Made by a program: the position numbers and the translations under genes. Positions 11,046-25,100 of a stretch of 64,000 nucleotides of DNA are shown here, piece after piece. The number at the start of each line of letters is the position of its first letter. The stretch's first letter is position 1. The notes beneath the pieces are model-generated. The model ran no database searches, was not told where the DNA came from, and saw nothing but the letters and a program-made list of their open reading frames with translations. Source of the stretch: Amoebophrya sp. A120 (Eukaryota; Sar; Dinophyceae; Syndiniales; Amoebophryaceae); the NCBI GenBank assembly GCA_905178155.1, contig CAJINV010000005.1, positions 6,594,153-6,658,152 of the forward strand, read 5' to 3'.

Positions 11046-13138
11046 GGGGAAAAAGACCTTTCGTGATGGGAACAACGAGAGGTTCGGGTAGAAGTTGGGT
11101 TTCTAAAATATGGTAAGCGCCGGACGTTGTTAGTAGATTAAATGATTAAACAATTGTTGTAAGATGTTAGAGTCACCTACTACTCCACCTACTGCATCAC
11201 TGCTTTCTTCAAAGCAGAACTAAGAGATTTTTCCATCAGGAGTGCACTGAGAAGGTACCACTAATGTCTTGTTCAATACCATTTGAAATGAAAGTCTTCT
11301 CTCATGTAAAAAAAGGGTGGAGCAGGATGATCTGAACACAGGTAACGACCGTGAACTGCTTGAGCTGGTTTGTACAAATTTCGATTGCCATTGCATCAGT
11401 ACCCAAGAAACTAGCTGTTATCCGTGTGACCGCAGTATTTGTACACGATCGCAGCCGTGCCGCTTGCTGTAGCAAGGACCACAGACTCTAGAGCAGGGGT
11501 GGGAGGTGAGTGGGAAAGGAGGGAAAGGGGAAGGCAGCGAGCGGGACAGGGGGGACGCAGAAAAGAGGGTGGTAGCCGGAAAGGAGGGGGGGAAGGGGAG
11601 CAAGGTGGAAGGAGGGGGGGAGCCGGGAAGGCGGTGCCAAAGAGAAGGAGAGAAAGCAGCAACTCGCGAAAAGGAAAGGGAGAAGAGGGGCAAAGAGGAG
11701 GAAACAGGGGAAAACGCTTCAAAGGGGGGTGAGCAGCAGGGGGGAAACGGGGGGAAATGCGAAAAAAGACGGGCATGCCAGGGCAGAGAGGTAGAGAGAA
11801 GAGCGGAAGCAGGAAGCAGGCGGCATTGATGGGAATTCGTGGGGTTTGTTCCGCACGGTAGAAGAAATTCTCCGGACATGGGCTTCCCAGGTGATTTCTG
11901 GGAAGCAGTCTACGGCGTACTGCTTCACAGGAGGAAGTTTGTAGTAGAATTCCGTGCTTCACCGGGTGATGAAGCTGTGTGGATGCCCGAACCGGGCCCG
12001 GGGCCCTCGCCGGACCCCGGGGTCCCCCCCCCCCTCCCCCCTCCTCGAGGGGGGGTCCCCTCCCCCGGACCCCGGGGGNNNNNNNNNNNNNNNNNNNNNN
12101 NNNNNNNNNNNNNNNNNNNNNNNNNNNNNNNNNNNNNNNNNNNNNNNNNNNNNNNNNNNNNNNNNNNNNNNNNNNNNNNNNNNNNNNNNNNNNNNNNNNN
12201 NNNNNNNNNNNNCCCCCCCCCGGACCGCGGGAAGGGGGGGGCTTCGAGCAGTTGCGGCTGCAGAAAGCAAGGCTCCCTGTGCACTGGTCTGTTCTTTTTT
12301 TCACTGGTTCTTTATAAATAGCCTTTCTAGAGGACGAGCAGGGCGAGTGTTTCGCTTTTGATCTGGTGAGAGTGCGTTTTTTCTCCCCGCGTTATAGAGC
12401 AGCTTTGGTTTATATTTGCAGCTGTGAGCGACTGACTTCGTTTTTTTCCAAAGGAGAGCTCTTGCGTTTTCGCAAGCGGTGAAGTTTTTTTTTTATCGTG
12501 TGATGTCTGTGGTTTTTTGGTGTGTGAGTTGCTTGCTGCTACTCCATCGGGTTCTTCGCCGCGCTGCGCTTCGGTTTTATTTTTCGTGGCCGATGGTGTG
12601 TAAAGTAAAAGAAAAAGTAAAAGTATTGATGTCACGGTCAATTGTTTCATCGACGTGCAGCCCGCCGACATGAGACCCTCCAGTTTTGTATTGCCGTATC
12701 GGTATCTCTATCTTCTAACGGCCATCAAAATCTGTCTTCACCCGGAGGCGTTTCTTTGTTTTTAAGCATTTTTTTCCACGTCGCGAAAGGTTCTACTAGG
12801 TCTCTACCAATCTTCAGAAGTATCGACTGAACACGAGCGCGTTTATTTCCCAAACATTGGATTTAGACTTCGGAGGTTTATTCAGCTCTGCAACCAGTAG
12901 CATGAGTGTAGTTACAAGTTTTTTAAAGTCATATTTAAGTCCTTCGACGGCTTGAAGACGAAGACGCACTCGTGATGTGTCAGTGATGTAATGAAGTGTC
13001 GAGCAGTTCCTGAGTACTGCAACAATTTATAGATAAAGTTTTTGAAGAAATAATTCTTGATGGTGCGGGAACAACATATCAGATTGAATCGGAGTAAGAA
13101 GCTAGCGTTCTTGCTGTGCAGCTGCGACTCTTGCAAGC
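11046..13138. other. intergenic region with low complexity and gap
   Basis: About 11490-11800 is strongly purine-rich on the + strand (G/A runs), giving long spurious open frames on both strands. A GC-extreme segment then flanks the assembly gap. 12280-13138 is AT-richer with no supported gene; it precedes the Mei2-like start codon and may hold its promoter. Confidence 0.55.
12079..12212. other. assembly gap (134 N)
   Basis: A run of N flanked by C-rich then G-rich tracts that can pair (GGACCCCGGGG-type ends on the left, CCCCCCCCCGGACC on the right). The gap probably reflects a GC-rich hairpin or slippage that stopped sequencing. All open frames that run through it are artefacts. Confidence 0.95.
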
Positions 13139-16100
13139 ATGCACCAAGAACAGCAGGGGCCTGCTCCCAGGATCATGGAGACCGGTACCATGACTCCTGA
13201 GGGCAAGAACACCGCGTCGTCATCTGCTGATGCTTCTACAAGCGGAAAAACCGGGCCAGAGCGGGAGGAGCAAGAAGTAAAGAATCCGAAGCTGCCAGCA
13301 GAACTAGAAGTACATGTACACCAGCCGCAGAACAACAACGGGGCTACAGCTACCACCGTAGAGAGTACACTAGTAATAGAGGGCGCAGCGGCGCGGGCCC
13401 CTGGTCCGAAGCGAGAAAATGGTGCTGAACAAGAACAAGCCGACACTTCCTCCACCGGAGAAGTTGTTGTCACGAGGTCTACTGCAGGAGCCGAAGCGGG
13501 GGCGGCCACAGCTGGTAGCACCGCGCCAGAACCACCGACGGCTGCAGAAGGAAGCACGAGTGGTGTGGCCGCGGCACCATCTACTGCATCAAGTGCAACA
13601 AGTTCTGCAACTCCTTCATCACCGCACCACGCGCAAACCGCCTCGGAGTATTTCTACAAAAGGGACTTGGAATATGACAGTGCACAACTCCCCCTCCCGC
13701 TCATTTGTATAGCATGAACGGCAATACACGCATCAGCAAGAATGCCGGTTTTGCATGACAAATTTGCACTGGATTGTAGTGCAATTGGGGCCAGCAGAAC
13801 CTGGTCATGCAAACAGTGCCAAGAGGTAACGGGCGGATTGGGTATTTTGCATGACAAAGGAGGGGGAGGGGGAGTTGTGCGCTGTCATATGGAAATCAAG
13901 AATTCCAGCCCGCTGTTCCACAAAGTCTCCTCTTTCGAGTTCGCAGAACTCGCGAAAGCGACGCTGCAGAAAGTTTCCAGCGAGAGCAACCCGGGACTCT
14001 TTGGGGGATCCGCGACAGGAGGAAGGGATTGTGGTAGTAGTGCCACTTCTCCCGGAAACCCGGTGGGAGAAGCAGAGGGTGTTCCTTCTTCCGGTAGTAC
14101 AACAGGAGGCGTGACTTCTATGGCAGAGACGGGTCTTCGTGGTGGACCATCAGCTAGTAGCACCTCTACTAGCCGCGGAAAAATTAACGAGAGTTATAAC
14201 GTGACCACTTTACTCCGTGATGATTTCACGCACCGGTGCTTTGTGGCGAACAAGAAGCAGCAGATGGTGATCATCCGAAATCCGTATAACAACACCATGC
14301 AAGACGTGGAGCAGAGCAGCTTTCTCACCGTGGCTGCAGGGCCAGGTACTACGAGCAGTGGCGCGACAGGACAAGCAGTGGACGCATCTTCACATGGACT
14401 ACCACCAGGAGCTGGGGGCGCGGCTCCTGCAAGTAGTGCATCTTGTTTCAGTGGGACGACTTCCACCGGGACGACGCAACTAACACCAGGACATCAAGGT
14501 ACTACCACCGACAGCTCTAGTACAACTGGCCAGCCGCCAGCGCCAGTAGCTCTAGTACAACTACCGGTAGCTCTAGTACAACTGGCCAGCCGCCAGCGCC
14601 AGTAGCTCTAGTACAACTACCGACAGCTCTAGTACAACTGGCCAGCCGCCTATCGAAAAGAAAAAGTTCGTCACAGTCACAATTTTTCATTTTTCGAAAA
14701 ATTGAGAGGTGAAAAAAAAGAAATCTTCTGATGTGGAGGAAACGCGCGACCTTTTCCCCTTCGACTGCAAGGGCCTTGCATTTTGCAGAACTGGGGTGTG
14801 ACTATTTGCGGATCGGACCGCGACATAAGAGCTTTGGGGGCAGCGTGACAGGCCGAGGGAAGTACTGCCGCCGGCTTGCGCCATGTCAACCCGCAGGGGC
14901 CCCTGCGCGCTTCCCGCGCCTTTAGGCGCTATGCGCAGGGAGCAACTGCAGCGAAGCTTGGGGGCGAAGAAAAGCCGCCGCGACGTAGGTGCCGAAGCAG
15001 AACGGGGACCTCGCTGCCCTTTTTTGATCACTCTCCCGCGCCCGCCCATCTGATTCCCAGGCGGAAGCTGTGGGCGCGGGGGTGGCGCGAGAGGATGGCG
15101 CGAGAGGGTGGCGCGAGAGGGTGGCGCGAGAGGGTGCGGGCCGACGCATGAAAAAGCCCCAAAAGAATCGACCCTGTCCCGGGCGGATTCGGCTTCTTTT
15201 ACCCCTCTCGCAGACCCTCTTTTTCACCTCTCCCGAGAAGTGTTGCTAATAATCCGGCTATACTCGCCGGTAGAGGTCTACAGAGGTGGCCGAGAGGTGG
15301 CCCAGAGGGTGCGCGGGGGGTTCGCCCTTATTCGCGCAACCTCTCGGCACCTCTGTCCCCCTCTCGCGATTGCGAGCCTGTTGATTGCAGCGCGTTACCG
15401 CTCGCGCCACACCGGGAGGAACGCTCTGCCACACTGCCTCCATCAAGGTACTACCACCGACAGCTCTAGTACAACTGGTCAGCCGCCAGCGCCGGGCTCC
15501 AGTGCAACAGCTTCTAGTAGTACTTCTACATTACCTTCCAAAGCCGACCTCACCGTGTACGCGGTCCACCAAATTGTGTGCGATGAAGCGGTATCAACTG
15601 TAAAAGTGTCTGGGTCTGGAACATTCTGACACTTGTCATGCACGTTTTGCATGAGCCCTGATCGATCTGTGATATGCATGCCCTAGCGTCACAGATTTTT
15701 TCAGAGCTTCTTGATGCCTATTCCGCATCACAAATGCCCTCGCCGCGTAGCAAAAATTACATTCCTTTTCGTACTCATGCAATACAGATTTTTCTGGAAT
15801 CCAAATGCAGCATGACAAGTTGCACTCTTCCAGACCCAGACATTTTTACATTTGATAAGCGGTGATCCAAGCGCGGAGGCGGTCACAGGAGCTTGGGTGG
15901 CGAAAACGGTCCATCCTGTCGAAGGAACTGACAAAGGGGAATGGTTTGAGAAACCGGAACATTTTGTTAAACGTATTGAGAGGAAAAATCTCTCTCCCCA
16001 TATTGAAGGGGTATGTCTCCGGAAATTTGTGTTGGTGATTTGAGGTCACAAATCACATTGGTCTCGCAAGAAGACAAGGGCAGAAGCTTCCGCCATATTA

Positions 16101-19100
16101 TTGACGCGGTTTGTCATGCCGTTGGGCCTAAAGGGGGGCCGTTTGCCATGCTGAGCAACTAGACGCATACGCCCCCAGCTAGCCTGGGGATCTGGCCGCA
16201 ATGCCTTTCTGCTAATCCAGCATCAGAAATTTCGTTTTGATATGGGCAGGGGGGATTTTTCCTTTTGATAGAGCGGAAGGCAAGTTGTGATGGGTACTAG
16301 TGCCACTACTTCTCCTACGAACAACATGGGAGGGGGCTCGCAACTACAGTCCGCTTCTTCCAAAGAGAACAGCGCGACCGCCTCGGAAGTTGCGTCCGTG
16401 GACCTCGTGCGGAACAGCAGCAACGAAAGTCACAGCAGAAGTTCTGCGGGGCAGCAGCAGGTGGCGAGTAGTTGTTCTGCAGGCAATGACAAGGAGGTTG
16501 GTGCTACGACAGTCGATGCTCCACCTCTTCAGGGATCAACATCCGCACGACCCACGCAGGACGCCGGAATCTTGAAGGGGCTGCAATCAACATCATCACC
16601 ACCGGATGCAACATTGCCAGCAGAGCAGAAGGTTGCTCCAAGCGCTGTCGTGCAAGAAATTGCGCAGAAGCAAGAAAAAGGAGAGGTTGCGCAGGAACCA
16701 AAGGAACTTGCCGCTGCTGCGCCGGTGCAAGAGACGAGTGTTGAAACAAAAATAGCACCCTCTGCAGAAGATGACGAACGAGATCGCGCACTGATCCTGC
16801 AACAACCTGGAACGGCGTCGGGACCATCGAATAGTTCTGTGGCCACAAGAACAAGCGGAGTACTTCTTGGTGAGGCGCAAGAACATGTAGCAGGAGGCCG
16901 CGTTGAAGCTAGTGGAAGTGCGGAAAACGACCACCGCACCTCCGTTTTGGAAGTACAACCTTCAACATCCGGGCCCACAACAGTCGCTGCTTGTGCCGCT
17001 CCTGGAACGAAAGACCAAGAGCCATCCGGAGTAGAGCGCGGTGCAGAGGGAGTTCTAGTGGGACGAGAAAATGCTGATCTTCATGTGGGCCATGGCGTGA
17101 AGATTGACGAGATCATCGTCCACAAACCTGTCCTCGGCCATATCCAAAACGGGAATATCAAAAGAGACTACAGCCAACGCGAGCTCTTATTTCCCCCGGC
17201 AAGAATCAGCACTGACGATACGAGAAACAAAAACGAAAATTCTACAAGTTCCAGGCCGACAACCCCTCACGTTGTCCCGCGCTTTCCCGAACGGCATTCC
17301 GAAGTGAACATGTACGTCGTGCAGCATAACTTCGACTTGGAGTGGCAGAAGTCAGATTCGGTTTCCAACCATTCTTCCCACCTGAACAACAACGGGAATA
17401 ACAGCTCGGCGGACGGGATAGACTCGTTGTTAAACAGCTGTCCCGCCGAGGTGGAGAGCTCGCAACAGAATTCGCCGGTTTTGTCGCGACAGGTGACCGC
17501 CAACACGTCCGGTGGCGGCAACAGCTCCCGGTCGGTGTCCCGGCAGTTAACCGCCAACAGCAACACAAGTTTTCCCCGGGCGTCGCTCGTGGCCGGGTGT
17601 ACGATCGAAGACCAGGAGGAACAAGAAAATGTCGCGTTCAACCTACTTCCTGCCCGGGGAGGCAAGATCAGAACGAAGCAGGAAGAAGAAGAACTGCAGG
17701 GGGCTAATATTGCCAAAAATGGAACAAAAAGTTTTGATACTGCTAGTACAACCGAAAGAACGTCAATAGCCACACCTAGTACGTCACCCGATCACGCTTT
17801 TGCCGCTAATCGAGCAAGCAGTCGGTCGCGACTAGGTGCAGCTCCCGGGGAGACATCAATTCTACACCAGAATGGGGCTGCAGCTAGTTCGTCTGTAGCG
17901 ATCCCAGAGCACCGAGAGCAGCTGGAGCAGCACTACGGAGAGCAGTTTTTAATGCAACACCGTCCGGCGCACCATTTCCACGGGAGTAATGGCTTAGTTT
18001 CGCAACATCATGGCGACTCGTTGTACCACTACACCTCGTATCAAATGCAAAAATGTCGGGGGCTGGAAGAATTGGAACTTGTGATGCTGTCTATGGATTC
18101 TAAGAAAATCTGCATTGCATGACCAGCAAGAGGAGTCCAGTTTGTGCTACGCGGAGACTGCGTTTCTCATGCGGAATAGGCATCAGAAAACCCTCTCAAG
18201 ATCTGTGACGCTAGGTCATGCATTACAGGCGTCGCCGGTCCTGCAAAATATGCATGACAAAGCTGGAGATCTTCCAGACCCAGACATTTTTGCATTTGAT
18301 ACCTCGCAACTCTCCAGCGGCCAGCAGACTTCAAACTCCCTGAATTGGCAGACCTCGGGGTTTCAAAGCACGTATGTCATCACCCGGGAGCAGGCGAACG
18401 TGACGAGGAATTCCAATTTTTCGTCCGGGGATCAGGAGCAGAATTTGAAAAATTGTAATGCGGACGAGGAAGTAGAGGACAGCTACGAAATTTTTAAGGC
18501 CTTCGGAAGTAGGTCGGATGCTAACGCCGAGGTGCGAGAAGAAACGGGGCTGAACACGAAAAATTATACAAACACCCTGGTAGGAGGCAGTGGTGGCTGT
18601 GTTCCTGGTGGGAACAAGCATCCTGTGCAACAAACATCATCATCTTCATCACCACAGATTCCGAATTACAACACGACAGCAGCTGCTGGTGCAAGGACTT
18701 CTACCTTTCACGGGACAGTACTCTCTCCGGTGCTGCAAAGTCGGAGGACGACGGAAAGTTTGCTATCGCACAGCGCGGAGAGCAGCAGTTATGGGCAGCA
18801 GGGCCAGAAGCAGCTGGAACAACATCAAATTGTGCAGAAAGAGAACAAAGAACACCAGCAGGAAGGAACGGAACCACCGAGCCAGAGCGGGGCAATTCCA
18901 TTTATTCCACCGCCCAGTCGTGGAGGCGACGAGGAAGGAGATTATGCGACAACAGAACATGTTCATGGTCTACCAGCAATGCAACTACCTCCAACTTATA
19001 GTACACCGGCCGGCAGCACGCCCGCCGCATTAACCGCTGTCTCCTCCACTTCCACCGCAAGGCAGTGTTTGTCCTCCCGGAGGCAGTCGTTTACAAACAA

Positions 19101-22100
19101 CGCTGATTCCGTCGTTTCGTCCACCACTACCGTCGAACTGTTCCGCACGAGCGCGACGAATTCCCAAGCGCTCGGCGGGATGGCGCAGGCTTTCAGCGAA
19201 TTTCGGCGCGACCAAGAACTTCTTCTAAATGGGGAGCAGCACCAGCAGCAGCAGGTATTAGCGGCGTCTCCGCAGGGAGGAGAACAAGGGGTACTAGCCG
19301 GAGCCACTACTACGTCGGATCCAAATCGAAGTTTCGATGTGGAGAGCCATTCGCTGAGGTATGAGAGTGCACATAGCTCGCTCTCGTTCTCATTTCTTTT
19401 GCAAAACACCAATTCCACACTTTTCCTACTATGCATAACAGGTTCTAGCACGACCCCAACTAGCACTCGAATCCTGTCGTGTCGAAATTTGTGATGCAAA
19501 ACCTGTTGTATTCTGGCCGACACTTGTATTGCTGTTTATGTCATACAAATGACGGGAGAGGGAGCTATGTGCACTCTCATATGAGGACGTACGACAGTCG
19601 GAGAACAAGTACGACCAGCTATAGTAGGAGGACAACGCAGGGAGAACAGGAACAGGAGATTTATCGCCAGAAAAAACTGTTTCACTGTAAACTTGTAATG
19701 CAGAAAATGAAAATGTATCTCACAAGTGTTTGTCTTGCTACACATGCAAGACAGTGGATTTTTAGCTGTGTTTTCCCTTAGGAACCTTGCATGGTAAGTA
19801 AATTTTCTCTGTTATGTAGAACAAACTTGCGATGCAAAACCTGCAAAATCCTTACAGTGAAACACTTTTTTCGTACGATAGGATTGTAATGGAAAATATT
19901 AATCCTGAAGAGACTGGAATAGGACAGCAGGCGCCCTCTATGCATCGTCCAGCAGATATTAAGGAACGACAAGAAACAGAAAACCACGCAGGAACATCAA
20001 CGACCAGCAGTAGGCGCAACACAACAACAGGCAGTCGAAAAACCAGCATCATGCCGGGGAACAGTAGTACAACGAATCGAAACGGTATTGAAAGAAAAAA
20101 GTTCGTCACAGTCACTAATTTTCATTTTTTGAAAAAAAATCAGGGCAAATTTGATTTGATGGCCGAAAAAGCAACCAGCGTAAAAACTTCAGGCCTCGCG
20201 TGGCATGCTGAAGTCATGGCCTGGCTGCGTTTTGCGTGCCCGGGTTGTCTTGACTCACTGAAGCTTACCCGCTGCGCGGCTCCACAGCCCATTAGAGGGA
20301 AGGACACCTACCAGGAAACGGGGCAGACCGCGTGTCTTGGATTACACGGACCTAGCGCGCAAGTGGTCGCGCAGCGCCTCCATGGCCTTCCGCTTCTCCC
20401 TTGATAAAGCAGGCCGCCTTCGTTCCGTTGACCTGTTTTTCTCCGAGTGACTATGGCGCGCAAGAATCAAAATTCCCATTCTTGGCTTCATGCAGTCGGA
20501 AAGAGTTGGGGCTTTTGCGCATTCGCGTAAGATGCTTCTGCCTTTAGACAAGGTAGTTGACTGCCCTGGTCCGCCCAGTGACATGTGCCGCACTCAGCCC
20601 CGTGGTTTGGGTATTTCGTTAGAGGGGCGCGCGTAAATGCGTTGTCGTTCATAGCTGGCATATATTTTTCAAAAGTTCGTGGCGCAGTGGCTGCGCTAAG
20701 AATTCTTTGCGTAGCCAGGAAGGCGTAGGAGCTCTTGCGGAGGCATGCGTGCTTCAGCGCGTCTGCCCCGGAAATGGCTAGAATTCAGCTCCGTCAAGGC
20801 GTCGAGACTAGTTCTGCAAAATGCGAGGCCCTTGCAGTCGAAGGGGAAAAGGTCGCGCGTTTCCTCCACATCAGAAGATTTCTTTTTTTTCACATCTCAA
20901 TTTTTCGAAAAATGAAAAATTGTGACTGTGACGGGGGAATCCACATCATGCCGGGGAATAGTAGTACAACGAATCGAAACGGTAGGACTTCTACCTTTCA
21001 CGGGACAGTACTCTCTATCAAATGCAAAAATGTCTTGGTCTGGAAGATTCTGAGACTTGTCATGCACGTTTTGCGTGGGCCATGGTGTCTGTGATGCATG
21101 CCCTAGCATCACAGACTTTTTGAGGGTTTCTGGATACCTATTCCGCATGACAAATGCCCTCTCCGCGTAGCCAAAATTGCATTCCCTTTGCTGGTCATGC
21201 AATACAGATTTTTTTGGAATCCACATGCAGCATCACAAGTTCGGATTCTTCCGGACCCAGACATTTTTGTATTTGATACTCTCTCCGGTGCTGCAAAGTC
21301 GGAGGACGACGGAAAGTTTGCTATCACACAGTGCGGAGAGCTATGCACTGCACAAATGTCTGGGTCTGGAAACTTGTGATGCTGTTTGGCGAATCATGTG
21401 GACGCCTTCATTGACAGCCAAGCATGACAAGTTTTGGAGTTGCTATAGTGTTGCCTATCTGCATGACAAACTGCGTTTCTTAGACATCGTGTTTGTCATG
21501 CTGGACACACCAACCTTGCTGTTTTTCTGGCCATTTGCATGCTGGTCCCTGGACTTGGACGTTGGCACCACGATCGCAACCCCATTTTCCAAACCACAAT
21601 GTTTTTCTTCCCTGCTAGAAATTCGAGATGCCACCTTTAGGATGGTTTTTTCGGTAGGTGGGACTGTGTCATAGTTAGCTGCTTCGCGCCTTTTTTACTT
21701 TTTATTTCTGTTCCCTCGGTGCTAAGACACGATTATTGCACAGCGCTATTTCTACTCAGATAACAACAAAACTCACGCCGCAGGAGCCGTCCCAGGAGTT
21801 TCGGTTGTTGTCTCTCGGTAGCAATCGCGCTATTCAATTTTCTGTTTTTAGAGTTTACCGGGTATGCGGTTTCAAGTTTGTAGCTTTGGTTTATAAAAGG
21901 GACGCCCTGCCCTTAGTTTCCCAACATGACAAACTGCGTTTCTGCATGACAGAGAAGTGTGGCTTTTGTGTGGCGCGCATGACAGACTTGAGCGCCATGC
22001 TAGCTGTGCATGACAAACCCTGCATTCTTCCAGACCCAGACATTTTTGCAATCCATAAGAGCAGCATCATGCCGGGGAATAGTAGTACAACGAATCGAAA

Positions 22101-25100
22101 CGGTAGGACGTCGCACGACGCGCAGACTACAGGCTTCCTCAGACGAGAACCGAGCGGTCGCAGAGCTCATGAAGATCCCGTGACACACGACCACCGAGGG
22201 CTAGTAGATACGACACGTACAAGCAGCCCGATAAATAAGCGCGATGGAAGACTCGATGAATCAGACTGGGGAAATAATCCTCGCAATGTAGTTCCAGGCC
22301 GACCCCCGTCCACCCTACTGGTCGCGCCGGCGCCCACTCCCCGGCGCCAGGTTTCCACGAACAGCAACAGCAACTACCATATTACAATGAAAGATGCCCC
22401 CTCCCCATATCAAAACGGAAATCTGTGATGCAGATTTGTGGTCACAAATCAGCTTTGTGATGCTAGAAGGCAAAAGATGCGGACTGTAGTGCTGTCTAGC
22501 GTGGGAAAGCCTTGCAGCTCCAGGATGACAGGAGGCAACTGGAAGTGGGAAACAGCATGACAGATTGCCTGCAATTTAGGCCGCAGCTTCGTCTCTTGGC
22601 CTTCTAGCAATACAAGTCGATTTGTGTACTCAAATACAGCATCACAAATTCGCGCATCTTCTGTTTCCGATATGGGGTGGGGGCTTTTCTCACTTTGATA
22701 TACCAACTTTCCTCCCAGCCGTCTTCTAATTTGACCGCCACCTGGGAGCACGACGGGGTGCTGATAGGGGGTGCGGGCCACCAGGTGGTCGTGGGTAACA
22801 ATCCAAACTCCGAGGACAGTGTACAATCCATCATGCCGGGGAACAGTAGTACAACGAATCGAAACGGTAGGACGTCGCATGTCGCGCAAACTAGAGCCCA
22901 CCCGAGACAAGAGCCGAGCGGTGGCAAAGCGGATGAAGATGTTGATCCTGTGACACACGAGGACCACCGAGGGTCGTCACGAGATACGACCACACTTACT
23001 CCAGAAAGCAAACACGATGGAAGATTCTTTGATAAACAAGTCCGAGAAATAAATCCTCTCATCCCAGCCCGACCCCCGTCCACGACCCTACTGGTCGCGC
23101 CGGCGCCCACCCCCCGGCGCCAGGTTTCCACGAATAGCAACAGCAACTACCAACTTTCCTCGCAGTATCCTGAGTAAAAACGCCCCCTCCCCATAGTCCA
23201 GATGGCGAATCGGCTAGACAATTCCACAAGCTTTGGCTGTCTTGCATGACAAATTTGTACTCGTAGCGTAGTGCTGTTTGAGCTAGCTCAGCAGCGTCAC
23301 AGATCTAGTATATCATGCTGATTGGAGCATGACAAATCGCAAAACGCGCCTAGAAAATGCCTCTCATGGGGCTCCGCATGAGAAACATTTTCAGCATGCA
23401 GATTTGCATTACAACTATGGGGTGAGGAGGACGTTTTTAAATACGATACCCAGCCTTCTTCTAATTTGACCGCTACCTGGGAGGTGCACGACGGGGTGCT
23501 GATAGGGGGTGCAGCGGGCGGGGTCATCGTGGGTAACAATCCAAACTCCGAGGACCGTGTAGTTCTACTCGCACAGGAGAACAAGCCCAGTTCCTCGACA
23601 GTACTAGGAACAAGCTCTCCTGATGGTAAAACCATAAACGCGCTGAACAATAAGATCCCCCCGTCGACGTCAACGACATCAGGTCAGCAACACCAAAATC
23701 GCTACAACGCACGGGCGTCCGTTCCCAAAGATTTGTTTGCGATCGCGAAGGAATCGGAGAAGATTCAACTGAAGAACTCGTTGCGACGGGCACGATCTGC
23801 AAACGCCAGGAGCACGTCTAGCAGTTCCGCCAACCAGGTGCGGGCTGTTTACGCAACAGAACATGTTGGGGGTAGTAATGCTGGTTTTACAACAGGTTCA
23901 ACATCTCCACCGCGGCCCGCGACCGTGACAAACGCCAGCCGCAAAACGGTTGCGGACCTGGTCCAGGAAGTGGTCAACGAGAAAGGAAACTCGCCTTTGT
24001 CCAGCAGCGGTAGGTTTCTCTTTGTCAACCACAAAGAGGTGAATCGGATTCTCCGGTCGGCGGGAAAAATTTCGGAGAGCGGAACGTCCCGGAGCGGGGG
24101 GGAACAGGAAAATTATAAACAGCGCAGTGGAGCAGGAAATCTAGCTTGTTCCAGCAGTACTTTCAGCAGTAGGGAACACGACCATCACGGACAATTAGCG
24201 CAGGGTCGTGACGGTCGTGACCCGAACGTCATTCGCGAATCCGCTTCTGATAAGCTGGCGCACGACGGCCAGGAACCTGCCACGCCCGAGCAGCCAACGG
24301 ATCTTCAATCGCACCAGCACCAGCTTCATACCACTTCGGACGAGCACTACACTGAGTCGGATAAGAATTTGGACAACCATGATCATGTTGTCACCACACG
24401 GAAGCGGCAGATCTTCACCCCAACCGCGCGGAGAAACGTCAATGTGCCGGTGAAAATTACAAGTACAAACAGAAATAGCTCCTCCGTGGTCCACGTGGAT
24501 GAAAGTATCTCTTCGCCACCTCCTCCGAGTCGTGCGATGATGGTCCCAGCGGGCGCTATCGTAGACGGTTTCTATTCGTCTTCCTCCGAGCGCGCGTTCC
24601 TCGACGGCACGCACGACAGCTCCGGCCCCATTCCGGATTCGGATCACAGTGCTTTCCCGACCAGTGGCGAGACGACACTGTCCGCGGCGAATTCACCGGG
24701 GGATGTGCTGGGGTTGACGTGGCCTCTGAATGGAAGTAGCAGTTCGATGTACGGGTTTGGTGGCCCTGTTGTAGCAGGAAGTGGCCGCTCAGAAACCAGG
24801 TCGAAGTCGAAGGAGAAGCCGAAGACTGTGGTGCAAGACCACCACCGACGGGAGGGGGACTTTGACGACCTGCTGCTCAATTTTCATAACTATGCATTCT
24901 GCAAAAGTAGTGTTTCTACTCGTACTTCTCGTGCTGGAAATCGCAGTACTGCAAGGCATACGAAATGATCAACGCAAAATTTCTTATGCTGCTGTTTCTT
25001 GTATAAGGATCATACATGTGTCATGCGTGCTTGCATGCATAGAAGTCCGTCTACCAGTGCGATTACTTTTGCGTAGGATAATCCCTCCGAGTTAAATTCT

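Larger units (their letters stand above)
14492..15440. mobile_element. H repeat insertion flanked by long direct repeats
   Basis: CATCAAGGTACTACCACCGA and the following 30 or so bases occur at 14492 and again at 15441. Between them are a short minisatellite (about 14505-14652), then about 130 bp (14664-14800) nearly identical to the reverse complement of 20805-20935, then unrelated GC-rich DNA with a 13-bp tandem repeat. Cutting from one direct repeat to the other keeps the Mei2-like frame (PGHQGTTTDSSSTTGQPPAP, then GSSATASSS). It could be a transposon, an intron, or partly an assembly artefact. Confidence 0.55.
22063..23560 (+). repeat. two tandem coding repeats of about 500 bp of exon
   Basis: Copy I (22063-22800, exonic part) and copy II (22826-23540) encode matching peptides: MPGNSSTTNRNGRTSH, PPSTLLVAPAPTPRRQVSTN, then NYQLSSQPSSNLTATWE and GVLIGG. 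Each copy holds one introner at a place where the other copy is empty. Confidence 0.9.

Noticed and set aside
11411-12361. Long open frames on both strands around the N run
   Set aside because: They are products of purine bias and the gap; the strings of X come from Ns.
13102-13557. Antisense open frame opposite the Mei2-like start
   Set aside because: It is a shadow of the low-complexity + strand exon, which connects in frame to all later exons.
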